DNA of 64,000 nucleotides from Lysobacteraceae bacterium (GTDB lineage Bacteria; Pseudomonadota; Gammaproteobacteria; Xanthomonadales; Xanthomonadaceae): NCBI GenBank assembly GCA_016789405.1, contig JAEUPQ010000014.1:230347-294346 (forward strand), given 5' to 3'. This document shows, one piece after another, positions 37,884 to 51,043 of this stretch (the stretch's first letter is position 1; each line of letters starts with the position of its first letter). Below the pieces are notes generated by a model that had not been told where the DNA came from, searched no databases, and saw only the letters and a program-made list of their open reading frames with translations. Made by a program: the position numbers and the translations under genes.

Positions 37884-39683
37884 TCAACGCGACGTCTGCT
37901 GCTCCGGCACGAAGCGTTCGCGAACGGCCTGCGCCAGCAGGTCCGGGGGCAGCATGCCCTGGTCGAGCAGGAAGTTGTTGAAGGCGAGGCGGTCGAACTT
38001 GTCGCCCAGGGCCAGCTCGGTCTCCGCGCGCAGTTCGAGGATGCGCGCGTAGCCGTAGAAGTAGCTGCCGGCCTGGCCGGGTGCATTGAAGGTGTAGCGA
38101 TCCAGTTCCTGCTTCACCATCGCCGGCGACAGGCCGACGTCTTCGCTCAAGACCTTGCCGGCGCGCTCGCGATCGATCATGCCCAGGTTGAGCATCGGGT
38201 CGAGCATCGCGCGCGCGGCGCGCAGCAGGCGGAACTGCAGCGCCATCAGCTGCGCGTCCAGCGGCTCGTACGGGACCATCTCTGCCTCGGCGTAGAGCGC
38301 CCAGCCTTCCACGTTCACCGAGTTGAACGCGAACAGGGTGCGCGCCAGCGACACGCCGCGCTCGAGCATGGCGGTGAACTGCAGCTCGTGGCCGGGCCGG
38401 CCCTCGTGCGCCGACAGCGTCCAGGCCACGGCCGGGAAGTTGAAATCGTCGAAACGCTCGTGGGGGCCGAGGTTGGGATTGCCCAGCGGCAGCACGAACT
38501 GGCCCTGCTGGCCGGTGTTGCCCACCAGCGGCGCCGGCAGGAAATGCGGCGCGGGCTGCGCCGCGCTTTCCGCTTCGGTGCCCAGGCGCATCACCATGGG
38601 GCGCTGCGGCACGTCGACGATGCCTTCGCGGCGGATGATCGGATCGATCGCGTCGATCACCTTGCGATAGCGCGCTTCCAGCTGGTCGTTGGGAATGGTG
38701 TCGCGCTTGAGCGCGCGGATCACGCCGCGGTAGTCGGTTTCGGCGAAGCCCTTGTCCTTCGCCACCAGGGGCGCAAGCCGCTGCATTGCCGCGCGCGTCT
38801 CCATGAACGACAGGCGCGCGCGCTGGATGAGCAGCTGCGGCGGAATGTCGATGCCCACCTGCTTGAGCTGCAGCGCATAGAGTTCGGGCGGCAGGCGGGT
38901 GTCGGTGCGTGCCTGCGGCAGCACGTCCTTGCGCACCCAGGCGACGTAATCCTTCACCTGCGTGTCCAGTGCGTCGAGCGCCGGTTCCGCGCCCTTCACC
39001 TTGTACTGCGCGAACAGCTTGCGGATACCGGCGACGTAGGTTTCCGCGTTGCCCAATGCCTGCTCCACTTCGAGTTTCGTCGGGCGCAGCAGTTCGCTGT
39101 TGCCGGCGCGATCTTCGTAGCGTTGCCGCGCGAGCACGGTGATGGGCGTGGTGCCCTTGGCCAGGCCGGCATAGGCATTGAGCCGCGCCAGCGCCTTGGC
39201 GCGGCGTTCCGGCGGCGTCTGTTCCGACAGCAGCCCGTTGATGCCCCGGAAGACCAGTTGTGGCGCGTCGGCGAAGGACAGCAGCAGGCGTTCGTTGACC
39301 TCGCTGGCCTCGATGGTGTCGTTGGCTGCCTGGATCATGATCTCCAGGTCCTGGCGGACGTTCGGGTCGCGCTCGAGCTGCAGCGCCGTGCGCAGTGTCT
39401 CGCGCGCCTCGGCGGTGGCCTGGCGCGCGCGCGCGGCGTTGTCGGGACGCAGGTCGGCGACCTGTTCGTCATAGCCGGGAATGCCGAAGAACGAGGCCAG
39501 TTCGGGCTGGAACCGCAGGGTGGCGCCCAGCAGCACCTGGGCATGCCGGTTGCTGGCGGCCACCCAGGACGGCGGGGCCTTCGTGGCGGCGGTGGCGGGG
39601 GCGGCGGCATGGGCCGAGCCATGGGGGGCTGACGCCGAGGCGGCGAGCAGGGTCAATGCGATGGCGAGGGCAAGCGGTTTCAT
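37884..39683 (-). CDS. Secreted DUF885 family protein (peptidase-like)
   Basis: This 599-aa protein has a signal peptide (MKPLALAIALTLLAASASA) and a DUF885 domain throughout. HEGRPGHELQF in the second half is the HExxH-like motif expected to bind zinc, with NVEGWALYAEAEM further on supplying the downstream acidic ligand. FNAPGQAGSYFYGYARILELR is a conserved C-terminal block. Family members are often annotated as putative dipeptidyl or M3/M32-like peptidases, but the substrate is uncertain. GGAGAT precedes the ATG. Multiple DUF885 genes are typical of Xanthomonadaceae. Confidence 0.88.
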   Translation of the reverse strand: MKPLALAIALTLLAASASAPHGSAHAAAPATAATKAPPSWVAASNRHAQVLLGATLRFQPELASFFGIPGYDEQVADLRPDNAARARQATAEARETLRTALQLERDPNVRQDLEIMIQAANDTIEASEVNERLLLSFADAPQLVFRGINGLLSEQTPPERRAKALARLNAYAGLAKGTTPITVLARQRYEDRAGNSELLRPTKLEVEQALGNAETYVAGIRKLFAQYKVKGAEPALDALDTQVKDYVAWVRKDVLPQARTDTRLPPELYALQLKQVGIDIPPQLLIQRARLSFMETRAAMQRLAPLVAKDKGFAETDYRGVIRALKRDTIPNDQLEARYRKVIDAIDPIIRREGIVDVPQRPMVMRLGTEAESAAQPAPHFLPAPLVGNTGQQGQFVLPLGNPNLGPHERFDDFNFPAVAWTLSAHEGRPGHELQFTAMLERGVSLARTLFAFNSVNVEGWALYAEAEMVPYEPLDAQLMALQFRLLRAARAMLDPMLNLGMIDRERAGKVLSEDVGLSPAMVKQELDRYTFNAPGQAGSYFYGYARILELRAETELALGDKFDRLAFNNFLLDQGMLPPDLLAQAVRERFVPEQQTSR

Positions 39684-39875
39684 GGGGATCTCCGGAGGTC
39701 GTTCCACGCTACCCCCGGCTGCGCGGCGGGCACAGCGCCGAAGGTCACGGAACCCAGCATCGCGGATCGGCGGCGCACTTCCCGAGACACGCGGGATGAA
39801 CCCCGTTGCGCCGACGCACGCGTTAGATCTCGTGCCGCGCAAGCCGCCGCGGCACCTACGCAGACAGGAACGACC

Positions 39876-40382
39876 ATGAGCGCCCATCCCGCGATCGACG
39901 ACCCTTGCCCCCTCGATGCCGGCGCCCAGCGCGCCATCGACGGCCACTGTGGCCACTGCAACAAGCATGTGCACCGCCTCGACGGCATGAGCGCATGCGA
40001 GCGCCGCGCGCTCTTCGCCAATGCGACCGGACCGATCTGCGTGTCCTATCGCATGCCCGCGCCGCGCCGCATGGGGCGCTTCGGTGCGGTGATCGCGGCC
40101 ACGCTGATCACCACGGCTGCGCACGCCGGCGATCCCGCGCCGCCATTCTCGCCGCCGACGGTGGCCGAAGCCTTGCAGGCGGTGAAGGCCGATCCGCACG
40201 CATCCGACGACGATCTGGACGTGCTGATCATGGGCGGTATCCGCGCGCCGCACGAAGTGCTGGAGGAAGAAGATGCCGCACTGCCCGAGCTGCCGGTGCG
40301 CAGCGCCGGAAACGACCCGGTCGTCGAAGGCGAGACGCGGACGCTCGAGGACACAACCCCTTCGTCGCAGCCGCGACGTTGA
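39876..40382 (+). CDS. Cys/His-rich N-domain protein with GAI-type repeat
   Basis: This 168-aa protein has a zinc-ribbon-like head (CPLDAGAQRAIDGHCGHC, NKHVHRLDGMSACERRAL, CVSY) of a type seen at the start of some envelope proteins in related bacteria. A single membrane helix follows (about residues 70-85, FGAVIAATLITTAAHAG). The remainder is exported and acidic. DLDVLIMGGIRAPHEV with ALPELPV is a diverged copy of a repeat present twice in the next gene. The head would be cytoplasmic, the tail periplasmic. I recognise no function. Confidence 0.68.
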   Translation: MSAHPAIDDPCPLDAGAQRAIDGHCGHCNKHVHRLDGMSACERRALFANATGPICVSYRMPAPRRMGRFGAVIAATLITTAAHAGDPAPPFSPPTVAEALQAVKADPHASDDDLDVLIMGGIRAPHEVLEEEDAALPELPVRSAGNDPVVEGETRTLEDTTPSSQPRR

Positions 40383-40496
40383 GCACCAGGCGAGATTGCC
40401 GACACGATCGCCGAGCGCGGTCGCGCAGGACATCCAGCACGCAGCACGCAATCCTGACCATTCCCAGGCACATCGCCAATGACCGGAGACACCGCC

Positions 40497-40958
40497 ATGC
40501 ACCTGTCACGCACCACCGCGCTCGCCATCGCCCTGTTCGCCAGCACCGCTTCGCTTCCCGCATTCGCCAGCGACACGCCGGCAGAGCGCAAGCCGCCACG
40601 CAGCGAGCGCCCGGAACCGACCACCGGCTCGCGCATCGTCGAGCGCGGCCCGAACGACCTCGACGAAGTCCTGGTCATCGGCGCCATCAACGATCCCGCG
40701 GATGCCGGGAAGCCGGAAGACGCATCGGTGCCGCCGCTGCCGTCGCAGGAGGCCGACGCACGCAAGGCCGACGCCGCCAAGGCCAGGCGTCGTGGCCGCA
40801 CCACGACCGGTTCGCGCATTGCCGACGACACGATGGCCGACATGGACGAAGTGCACGTCATCGGTGCAGTGAACGATCCGGCCGATGCCGGCATCGCGGA
40901 CGACGACAGCCTGCCGGACCTGCCGGTGGTGGTGGCATCGACGCCGCGCGGTCGCTGA
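40497..40958 (+). CDS. Secreted protein with two internal repeats
   Basis: This 153-aa protein has a signal peptide (MHLSRTTALAIALFASTASLPAFA). Two copies of a roughly 45-residue repeat follow. Each begins TTGSRI and continues DLDEVLVIGAINDPADAG in the first and DMDEVHVIGAVNDPADAG in the second, ending in PPLP or PDLPV. A basic linker (KADAAKARRRGR) separates the copies. The TGSRI element recalls the N-terminal plug region of TonB-dependent receptors, yet no barrel follows. GGAG lies upstream of the chosen start; ATG 40479 is possible. The neighbouring 168-aa protein carries a third copy of the repeat core. Confidence 0.7.
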   Translation: MHLSRTTALAIALFASTASLPAFASDTPAERKPPRSERPEPTTGSRIVERGPNDLDEVLVIGAINDPADAGKPEDASVPPLPSQEADARKADAAKARRRGRTTTGSRIADDTMADMDEVHVIGAVNDPADAGIADDDSLPDLPVVVASTPRGR

Positions 40959-40980
40959 TCCACCTTCGTACGAAAGCGAT

Positions 40981-41005
40981 GGCCGGGCCGCACGGCGACC
41001 CGGCC
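40981..41005. terminator. Hairpin between convergent genes
   Basis: GGCCGGG (40981-40987) pairs with CCCGGCC (40999-41005) around 11 nt, between the repeat protein gene and the convergent transglutaminase gene. It is GC-rich without a clear T-run. It probably acts as a terminator for either strand. Confidence 0.5.
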
Positions 41006-41045
41006 CTCGTCGCGTCCGGATTTCGTGTGAAGCCGTTTCGCGAGA

Positions 41046-41873
41046 TCAGTTCGATGCCGTCTCGCGACTGCGCTGGATCTGCGCGGCGTCGACGATCCGC
41101 AGCTGGCGCGTGGCGCGGTTGAGACCACGCAGCGACGCCGGATCGCCGTCGCCGATGGCGAGCACGATGTGCCCGGCCCCGAACTGGCCGAAGCCTGCGT
41201 CGTAGCTGGTCCAGCGCGCGCCGTCCCAGGCTTGGACCCAGGCGTGCGGGCTGAAGACGTGGGTGCGGTCGACCAGGCGACCGGAGTAGGCGATGCCGTG
41301 CACGATCCGCGTCGGGATGCCGCGCGCACGGGCGACGGCGGCCAGCAGCACCGCGAATTCGGTGCAGTCCCCGCTGCGTTTCTCCAGTGCGGTCACCGCA
41401 TCGTCGTAGTGGCGGTAGTCGATCGGACCATTCATGTGCTTGCGCACGGCTTCGGTCAGGCCGGTCATGCGCGCATGCACGGAGCGGCCGCGACCATGCA
41501 GGCGCGCGAAGCTGCGGATGCGCGGGTCGTCGCTGCGCACCCAGGCGTTGGCGGCAAGATGGTGCGTCAGGGTGTCGGCAGAGGGGGGGGCTTCGTTGCC
41601 GCAATCGGCACAGATCGACAGCTGCATGCCGTCACCGTCGACCACGATCGACTGCTCGCCGGTCTGCGGCGGTTGCCAGGGCTGCGGCGCGCTGCTGGTG
41701 AGGCGGTAGCGGATCTCGCCCGACAGGGCATTGGCGTTCAAGCGGTAGGGCGAGGCGACCAACAGGCTGCGCAGGAAGGCACGTGCTTCGTCATGGCTCG
41801 GCGGCTCGGCAGCCTGGACGGGCGAGAACGCTGCCGCGAGCATCGCGGACAACAGCAGCAGGCGTGGGCGCAT
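41046..41873 (-). CDS. Secreted transglutaminase-like cysteine protease
   Basis: This 275-aa protein has a signal peptide (MRPRLLLLSAMLAAAFSPVQA). A transglutaminase core lies in its second half: Cys in KRSGDCTEFAVLLAAVARARG, His in VFSPHAWVQAWDG and Asp in WTSYDAGFGQ. The N-terminal part carries IRYRL and ICADCGNEAP and looks beta-rich. The bacterial family includes proteases and amidases of the envelope, so hydrolysis is as likely as crosslinking. It lies 81 nt downstream of the Coa1-like gene on the same strand and may be its operon partner. Confidence 0.87.
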   Translation of the reverse strand: MRPRLLLLSAMLAAAFSPVQAAEPPSHDEARAFLRSLLVASPYRLNANALSGEIRYRLTSSAPQPWQPPQTGEQSIVVDGDGMQLSICADCGNEAPPSADTLTHHLAANAWVRSDDPRIRSFARLHGRGRSVHARMTGLTEAVRKHMNGPIDYRHYDDAVTALEKRSGDCTEFAVLLAAVARARGIPTRIVHGIAYSGRLVDRTHVFSPHAWVQAWDGARWTSYDAGFGQFGAGHIVLAIGDGDPASLRGLNRATRQLRIVDAAQIQRSRETASN

Positions 41874-41954
41874 CGGTCGGTTCCGGTCGAAGGTGTCGAC
41901 GGAAACGCGCCGATGCGCGGCGCGGGGTTCGACCCGCGCATCGGTGCCACGGAC

Positions 41955-45589
<3,635 letters not shown>

Positions 45590-45614
45590 TCATGCCGCCA
45601 TGCCCGGAAAACCC

Positions 45615-46253
45615 ATGTCCCTCCAGAACAACGCCCGCCTCGGCCCCCTGCCGGCCCTGATCTTCAGTTCGCGCTGGCTGCAGCTGCCGCTGTACCTGGG
45701 GCTGATCGTCGCCCAGGGCGTGTACGTGTTCCTGTTCATCAAGGAACTGTGGCACCTGATCCACGGCGCGGCTTCGCTCAGCGAGCAGGACATCATGCTG
45801 ATCGTGCTGGGCCTGATCGACGTGGTGATGATCTCCAACCTGCTGATGATGGTGATCGTCGGCGGTTACGAGACCTTCGTCTCGCGCATGCGCCTGGAAG
45901 GGCATCCCGACCAGCCGGAATGGCTCAGCCACGTCAACGCCAGCGTGCTCAAGGTCAAGCTGGCGATGGCGATCATCGGCATCTCCTCGATCCATCTGCT
46001 CAAGAGTTTCATCGAGGTCGGCATGGTCGGCGGACTGCCGATCTGCGGCACGCCCGAAGGCCTCGAAGCGGTGAAGGCGCTGCAGCCGCTGATCGATGCC
46101 GGCGCGACCAAGCTCAAGGCCTGCACCTCGGTCACCTCCGAAGGCGTGATGTGGCAGGCGGTGATCCACGGCCTGTTCATTCTTTCGGCGATCGGCATCG
46201 CCTGGACCGACCGGATCATGATGGCCGGCGCGTCGAAGCACGCCCACCACTGA
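45615..46253 (+). CDS. UPF0114 (YqhA-like) membrane protein
   Basis: This 212-aa protein matches UPF0114: SSRWLQLPLYLGLIVAQGVYVFLFIKEL, then LIDVVMISNLLMMVIVGGYETFVSR, KLAMAIIGISSIHLLKSF, and VIHGLFILSAIGIAWTDR. Four membrane segments are visible. A longer than usual loop (residues about 140-175, CGTPEGLEAVKALQ) has two cysteines, one at each end. Start 45615 has GGAAAA upstream; ATG 45600 is possible. Function of the family is unknown. Confidence 0.88.
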   Translation: MSLQNNARLGPLPALIFSSRWLQLPLYLGLIVAQGVYVFLFIKELWHLIHGAASLSEQDIMLIVLGLIDVVMISNLLMMVIVGGYETFVSRMRLEGHPDQPEWLSHVNASVLKVKLAMAIIGISSIHLLKSFIEVGMVGGLPICGTPEGLEAVKALQPLIDAGATKLKACTSVTSEGVMWQAVIHGLFILSAIGIAWTDRIMMAGASKHAHH

Positions 46254-46344
46254 CGGCGCGGTATTTCCGGCCTTCGCGGCGTCACGGCGGCGCTGCGGGG
46301 GTGACGCGAGGCGAGCGGCCGACCCCATCGCGTAGAATGTCGCG

Positions 46345-48525
46345 ATGGATGTTTCCCACCTGCTCGACGGCCTGAACGCCGCGCAACGCGAGGCGATCAC
46401 GGCCGAACCCGGCCACATGCTCGTGCTCGCCGGCGCCGGTTCCGGCAAGACCCGCGTCCTCACCCATCGCATCGCCTGGCTGCACGAAGTGCACGGCGTG
46501 CCGATGCACGGCATCTTCGCGGTGACCTTCACCAACAAGGCGGCCGGCGAGATGCGACACCGTGCCGACGCCCTGCTGCCGCACGGCACGCGCGGCATGT
46601 GGATCGGTACCTTCCACGGCCTTGCCCATCGGCTGCTGCGCCTGCACTGGCAGGACGCGAAGCTGCCGGAAGGCTTCCAGATCCTCGACAGCGACGACCA
46701 GAACCGACTCGTCAAGCGCGTGGTGCAGGCGCTTGAGCTGGACGAAGCACGCTTCCCGCCCCGGCAGATCGCCTGGTGGATCAACGCGCAGAAAGACGAA
46801 GGCCGCCGCCCGCAGCACATCCAGCCGGACAAGGATGAGTGGGCCAGCGTCATGCTGCGCGCCTACACGATGTACCAGGAGCGCTGCGAACAGGCCGGCC
46901 TCGTGGATTTCGCCGAGATCCTGCTGCGCGCGCATGAAGTGCTGCGCGATCATCCGCCGCTGCTCCAGCACTATCGGCATCGTTTCCAGCAGCTGCTGAT
47001 CGACGAGTTCCAGGACACCAACAGCCTGCAGTACGCCTTCATCCGCCTGCTTGCCGGCGACACAGGCCAGGTGTTCGTGGTCGGCGACGACGACCAGGCC
47101 ATCTACGGCTGGCGCGGCGCCAAGGTCGAGAACGTCAACCGCTTCCTGCGTGATTTCCCGGGCGCGAAGACCATCCGCCTCGAACAGAACTACCGCTCCA
47201 GCGCCAACATCCTCAGCGCCGCCAATGCCGTCATCGCGCACAACCCGTCGCGCCTGGGCAAGCAGCTGTGGACCGACAGCGGCGAAGGCGAGCCGATCGA
47301 CCTGTACTCGGCGTTCAACGAGATCGACGAAGCGCGCTTCGTGATCGAGCGCATCCGCCAGTGGGTGCGCGATGGCGGCAGCCACGGCGAATGCGCGATC
47401 CTCTACCGCAGCAACGCCCAGTCCCGCGCTTTCGAAGAAACCCTGCTCGGCGAGCAGATCCCGTTCCGCGTCTACGGCGGCATGCGCTTCTTCGAGCGTG
47501 CGGAAATCAAGGACACGCTCGCCTACCTGCGCCTGATGGCCAACCGCGACGACGACGCGGCCTTCGAGCGCGCGGTGAACACGCCACCGCGCGGCATCGG
47601 CGAGCGCACGCTCGATGAAGTGCGGCGTCGCGCCCGCGATCGCTCGATCTCGCTGTGGAAGGCCGCCGCCGAGGTCGCCACCGGCGACGCGCTGCCGGCG
47701 CGCGCACGCAATGCGATCGCCGCGTTCGCGCAGTTGATCGAAGCGATGACCGACGAAGCCGGCGAGTTGCCGCTGAAGGACAAGATCGACCATGCGCTGG
47801 CCCGCACCGGCCTGCGCACGCACTACGAACTGCAGTCGAAGGGATCGCTGGATTCGCGCACCGACAACCTCGACGAACTGGTGTCGGTGGCCTCGCGCTT
47901 CGTGAAGGGCGACGACGAGGAATCCGTTGCGCTCACCGAACTCGTCGCCTTCCTCGCCTACGCCGCGCTGGAAGCCGGCGAAGGCCAGACCGAGGCCGGC
48001 GAGGACGGCGTGCAGCTGATGACCCTGCACAGCGCCAAGGGCCTGGAATTCCCGCTGGTGTTCCTGGTCGGGCTGGAGGAAGGGCTGTTCCCGAACAACA
48101 AGTCGATCGAGGAATCCGGGCGGCTGGAAGAAGAGCGCCGCCTGGCCTACGTCGGCATCACCCGCGCGCGTCAGAAGCTGGTGATCACCTACGCCGAAGC
48201 CCGGCGCCTGCACGGCCAGGAGATGTACGGCCTGCCCTCGCGCTTCCTGCGGGAGATTCCGTCGACGCTGATCCACGAAGTGCGGCCGAAGGTGCAGGTC
48301 TCGCGACCGATGTACCAGGCGCAGCCGCGCCGCAACTTCGGCCACGCCACGCTCCAGGAGACACCCGGCGTGCGCCTGGGGCAGAACGTGGTCCACGCGA
48401 AGTTCGGCACCGGCATCGTCACCGACATCGAAGGCAGCGGCGCCCACGCCCGCGTGCAGGTCAATTTCGACGATGCCGGCAGCAAGTGGCTGGTGCTGGC
48501 GTATGCGAATCTGCAGCCGGCGTAG
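46345..48525 (+). CDS. uvrD: DNA helicase II
   Basis: UvrD unwinds DNA 3' to 5' in nucleotide excision and mismatch repair. The 726-aa superfamily 1 helicase has motif I GAGSGKT, motif Ia FTNKAAGEMRHR, motif II LIDEFQDTN, motif III VGDDDQAIYGWRGA, motif IV FRVYGGMRF, motif V TLHSAKGLEFPLVF and motif VI YVGITRAR. The C-terminal region with NVVHAKFGTGIVTDIEGSG is the Tudor-like end typical of UvrD. It is separated by 3 nt from the epimerase gene. Length and motifs are complete. Confidence 0.96.
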   Translation: MDVSHLLDGLNAAQREAITAEPGHMLVLAGAGSGKTRVLTHRIAWLHEVHGVPMHGIFAVTFTNKAAGEMRHRADALLPHGTRGMWIGTFHGLAHRLLRLHWQDAKLPEGFQILDSDDQNRLVKRVVQALELDEARFPPRQIAWWINAQKDEGRRPQHIQPDKDEWASVMLRAYTMYQERCEQAGLVDFAEILLRAHEVLRDHPPLLQHYRHRFQQLLIDEFQDTNSLQYAFIRLLAGDTGQVFVVGDDDQAIYGWRGAKVENVNRFLRDFPGAKTIRLEQNYRSSANILSAANAVIAHNPSRLGKQLWTDSGEGEPIDLYSAFNEIDEARFVIERIRQWVRDGGSHGECAILYRSNAQSRAFEETLLGEQIPFRVYGGMRFFERAEIKDTLAYLRLMANRDDDAAFERAVNTPPRGIGERTLDEVRRRARDRSISLWKAAAEVATGDALPARARNAIAAFAQLIEAMTDEAGELPLKDKIDHALARTGLRTHYELQSKGSLDSRTDNLDELVSVASRFVKGDDEESVALTELVAFLAYAALEAGEGQTEAGEDGVQLMTLHSAKGLEFPLVFLVGLEEGLFPNNKSIEESGRLEEERRLAYVGITRARQKLVITYAEARRLHGQEMYGLPSRFLREIPSTLIHEVRPKVQVSRPMYQAQPRRNFGHATLQETPGVRLGQNVVHAKFGTGIVTDIEGSGAHARVQVNFDDAGSKWLVLAYANLQPA

Positions 48526-48528
48526 CGC

Positions 48529-49446
48529 ATGCATCGCCGCTCGATCCTGGTGACCGGCGCTTCGGGTCGCATTGGGCGTGCGATCTGGAGGCGATTGCAG
48601 GCGCGCGGCGACGATCCGAGCGGACTCGACCGCAACATGGGACCTGCTGTCCGGTGGCTGGCCGACATCGGCGACGAAACGATGCTCGCCCGCGCCTGCC
48701 GAGGTGTGGACGCCTTGGTGCACACGGCTGCACTGCATGCGCCGCACGTCGGTCATGTGCCTGATGACGAATTCCGGCGCATCAATGTCGATGCGACGCG
48801 ACGGCTGCTGGAGATCGCGACGCGGGCTGGTGTCCCGCGCATTGTCTTCACGAGCACGACGGCGCTCTATGGCGATGCATCGATCATGCCGGGGCGGGCG
48901 ACCTGGGTTGACGAAGCACTCACGCCGGCGCCACGCACCATCTATCACCGCACCAAGTTCGAAGCCGAAGCGTTGCTGCGTGAGGCGGCTGAACAGGGTG
49001 GACCTTCCGTCAGGATCCTGCGCATGTCGCGCTGCTTCCCCGAGCCCGTCAATGCGATGGCGGTTCTCCGCCTGCATCGCGGTATCGACGCGCGCGATGT
49101 CGCGGATGCCCATGCTAAGGCCGTCGTCCATGCAGGTGCCGGACATGCGACATTCGTGGTTTCCGCCCGGACACCATTCGCGCCGACCGACCTCGAAGCG
49201 CTGGTGGACGATGTCCCCGGCGTGATTTCGCACCGATGTCCCGCGCTTGCCGCTGCCTTCTCCGCGCGCGGCTGGTCCTTGCCCGCGACAATCGATCGGG
49301 TGTACTGCGCGGATGCCGCCATGGCCGCGCTTGGATGGCGACCGAACTTTGCGTGGGACGACGTGCTGTCGCAATACGATGCGGGGTCTGACGAGGCCCT
49401 GCCGCCAGCGGAACGGTACCTTGTCGACGGCGATCTCCGTGATTGA
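48529..49446 (+). CDS. NAD-dependent epimerase/dehydratase family protein
   Basis: This 305-aa extended short-chain dehydrogenase binds NAD(P) by ILVTGASGRIGRAI. The catalytic residues are Ser/Thr in FTSTTALYG and Tyr/Lys in IYHRTKFEAE, so YxxxK reads YHRTK. DVADAHAKAVVHA is the conserved helix after the active site. The substrate, probably a nucleotide sugar or similar, cannot be told. It lies immediately downstream of uvrD, and codon use is slightly less GC-rich than in uvrD. Confidence 0.87.
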   Translation: MHRRSILVTGASGRIGRAIWRRLQARGDDPSGLDRNMGPAVRWLADIGDETMLARACRGVDALVHTAALHAPHVGHVPDDEFRRINVDATRRLLEIATRAGVPRIVFTSTTALYGDASIMPGRATWVDEALTPAPRTIYHRTKFEAEALLREAAEQGGPSVRILRMSRCFPEPVNAMAVLRLHRGIDARDVADAHAKAVVHAGAGHATFVVSARTPFAPTDLEALVDDVPGVISHRCPALAAAFSARGWSLPATIDRVYCADAAMAALGWRPNFAWDDVLSQYDAGSDEALPPAERYLVDGDLRD

Positions 49447-49487
49447 TACCTGCTGCTTAGAATGAGACTTCCCACGGTTTTGATGCC

Positions 49488-50411
49488 ATGACCCAGACTT
49501 CTCCCGATTTCCTCCGCGTCCGCGACTACCTCACCGGCCTGCAGGACCGCATCTGCGCCGCGATCGAGGGCGCGGACGGTGCCGCGACGTTCAAGGAAGA
49601 CCTCTGGCAGCGCGCCGAGGGCGGCGGCGGACGCACGCGGATCCTCCGCGACGGAGCAGTGTTCGAGCAGGCCGGGATCGGCTTCTCCGACGTCTCCGGC
49701 ACGAAGCTGCCGCCGTCGGCGACGGCAGCGCGGCCCGAACTGGCCGGTGCCTCGTGGCGCGCGGTCGGCGTCTCGCTGGTGTTCCATCCGCGCAATCCGT
49801 ACATCCCGACCACCCATGCCAACGTCCGCCACTTCCGCGCCATGCGCGACGGCCAGACCGTGGCCTGGTGGTTCGGCGGCGGTTTCGATCTCACCCCGTT
49901 CTATCCGGTCGACGAGGATGTGCGCCACTGGCATCAGGTCGCGCGCGACCTGTGCGAACCCTTCGGCGGACAGGCGCGCTACGACGCGCACAAGCGCTGG
50001 TGCGACGAGTACTTCTTCCTCAAGCACCGCAACGAGACACGCGGTGTCGGCGGTCTGTTCTTCGACGACCTGCACGAGGACTTCGAGCGCGACTTTGCCT
50101 ACCAGCGCGCGGTCGGCGACGGTTTCCTCGACGCTTACCTGCCGATCGTCGAATGCCGGCGCGACATGCCGCATGGCGAGCGCGAGCGCCAGTTCCAGTT
50201 GTATCGCCGCGGGCGCTACGTCGAGTTCAACCTGGTCTTCGACCGCGGCACCCTGTTCGGCCTGCAGTCGGGTGGACGCACCGAATCGATCCTGATGAGC
50301 CTGCCGCCGCTGGTGCGCTGGGAATACGGCTACACGCCGGACGCCGACAGCGACGAGGCGCGGCTCGCCGCCTACCTGGTGCCGCGCGACTGGCTGGCCG
50401 AGCTGGCCTGA
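49488..50411 (+). CDS. hemF: Oxygen-dependent coproporphyrinogen III oxidase
   Basis: HemF converts coproporphyrinogen III to protoporphyrinogen IX with O2. The 307-aa enzyme contains [20 protein letters not shown] (a metal/substrate histidine region), [39 protein letters not shown] and [20 protein letters not shown]. Length is normal. A 21-bp inverted repeat downstream probably ends the transcript. It implies aerobic haem synthesis and complements hemB at 5815-6807. Confidence 0.96.
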   Translation: MTQTSPDFLRVRDYLTGLQDRICAAIEGADGAATFKEDLWQRAEGGGGRTRILRDGAVFEQAGIGFSDVSGTKLPPSATAARPELAGASWRAVGVSLVFHPRNPYIPTTHANVRHFRAMRDGQTVAWWFGGGFDLTPFYPVDEDVRHWHQVARDLCEPFGGQARYDAHKRWCDEYFFLKHRNETRGVGGLFFDDLHEDFERDFAYQRAVGDGFLDAYLPIVECRRDMPHGERERQFQLYRRGRYVEFNLVFDRGTLFGLQSGGRTESILMSLPPLVRWEYGYTPDADSDEARLAAYLVPRDWLAELA

Positions 50412-50422
50412 ACACGCCGGTC

Positions 50423-50504
50423 TAGAGCGGCGCTTGCTCCGCTGATTTGGATGGAAAGCATGAGCGGAGCAAGCTCCGCTCTACGGGCGACGGGCGACGG
50501 GCGA
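50423..50504. repeat. Long inverted repeat plus heptamer tandem repeat
   Basis: The 21-nt stretch at 50423-50443 is the inverted complement of 50463-50483 with one mismatch, around a 19-nt loop. Directly after it, CGGGCGA occurs three times in tandem (50484-50504). The inverted repeat lies between convergent hemF and the DUF421 gene and can serve as a terminator; the heptamers are a likely slippage site. Confidence 0.6.
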
Positions 50505-50514
50505 CGCAGGCGAC

Positions 50515-50994
50515 TCAGTCCCCGTCGTTCAGCAGGATGCTGATCCGGCCATTGGTTTCCAGCATCGCCAGCCGCACCCGTTCGACCTCGCTGCATCCGG
50601 CTTCGCGCATCGCTTCGTGGAAGTCCGCGTTGCTCACCAGTTCGCGACGCAGCACGTCGCGGAACACCTGGCCGTCCTGCGCGAGCACCACCGGCTGGCC
50701 TTCGACCACGGCCCGCGCGCGTGAATTGCGGGCCACGACGAACGCGACCGCGTAGTTCAGGCCGATCAGGCAGGTCGCCAACATCGCCGCCCCGGTGAGC
50801 GAGTTGTCGCCGCCATTGAGGCCGTTCTGGACCGCGTTGCCGATCAGGATCAGCAGCACCAGGTCGAACGGCGTGAACTGCCCGACCGCACGCTTGCCCG
50901 ACATGCGCACGAGCACCATCACCAGGACGTAGATGACGACGGCGCGCAGCAGGAAATGCCACCAAGGCGCGGACAGCTGCAGCAGGTCTGACAT
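50515..50994 (-). CDS. DUF421 (YetF-like) membrane protein
   Basis: This 159-aa protein has two to three N-terminal membrane helices (HFLLRAVVIYVLVMVLVRM, then FDLVLLILIGNAVQNGL and MLATCLIGLNYAVAFVVA) and a soluble C-terminal DUF421 domain. GKRAVGQFTPFDLVLLILIGN and RDVLRRELVSNADFHEAMRE are typical blocks. It ends ILLNDGD, somewhat short for the family. Start 50994 (MSDLLQLS) was preferred because the upstream frame runs through the sX13-like RNA. Role unknown. Confidence 0.88.
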   Translation of the reverse strand: MSDLLQLSAPWWHFLLRAVVIYVLVMVLVRMSGKRAVGQFTPFDLVLLILIGNAVQNGLNGGDNSLTGAAMLATCLIGLNYAVAFVVARNSRARAVVEGQPVVLAQDGQVFRDVLRRELVSNADFHEAMREAGCSEVERVRLAMLETNGRISILLNDGD

Positions 50995-51043
50995 GTCGGC
51001 GTACCGGTCGGAAGACTGCGTACAGTCTCCCGGCCGGCCGCAC

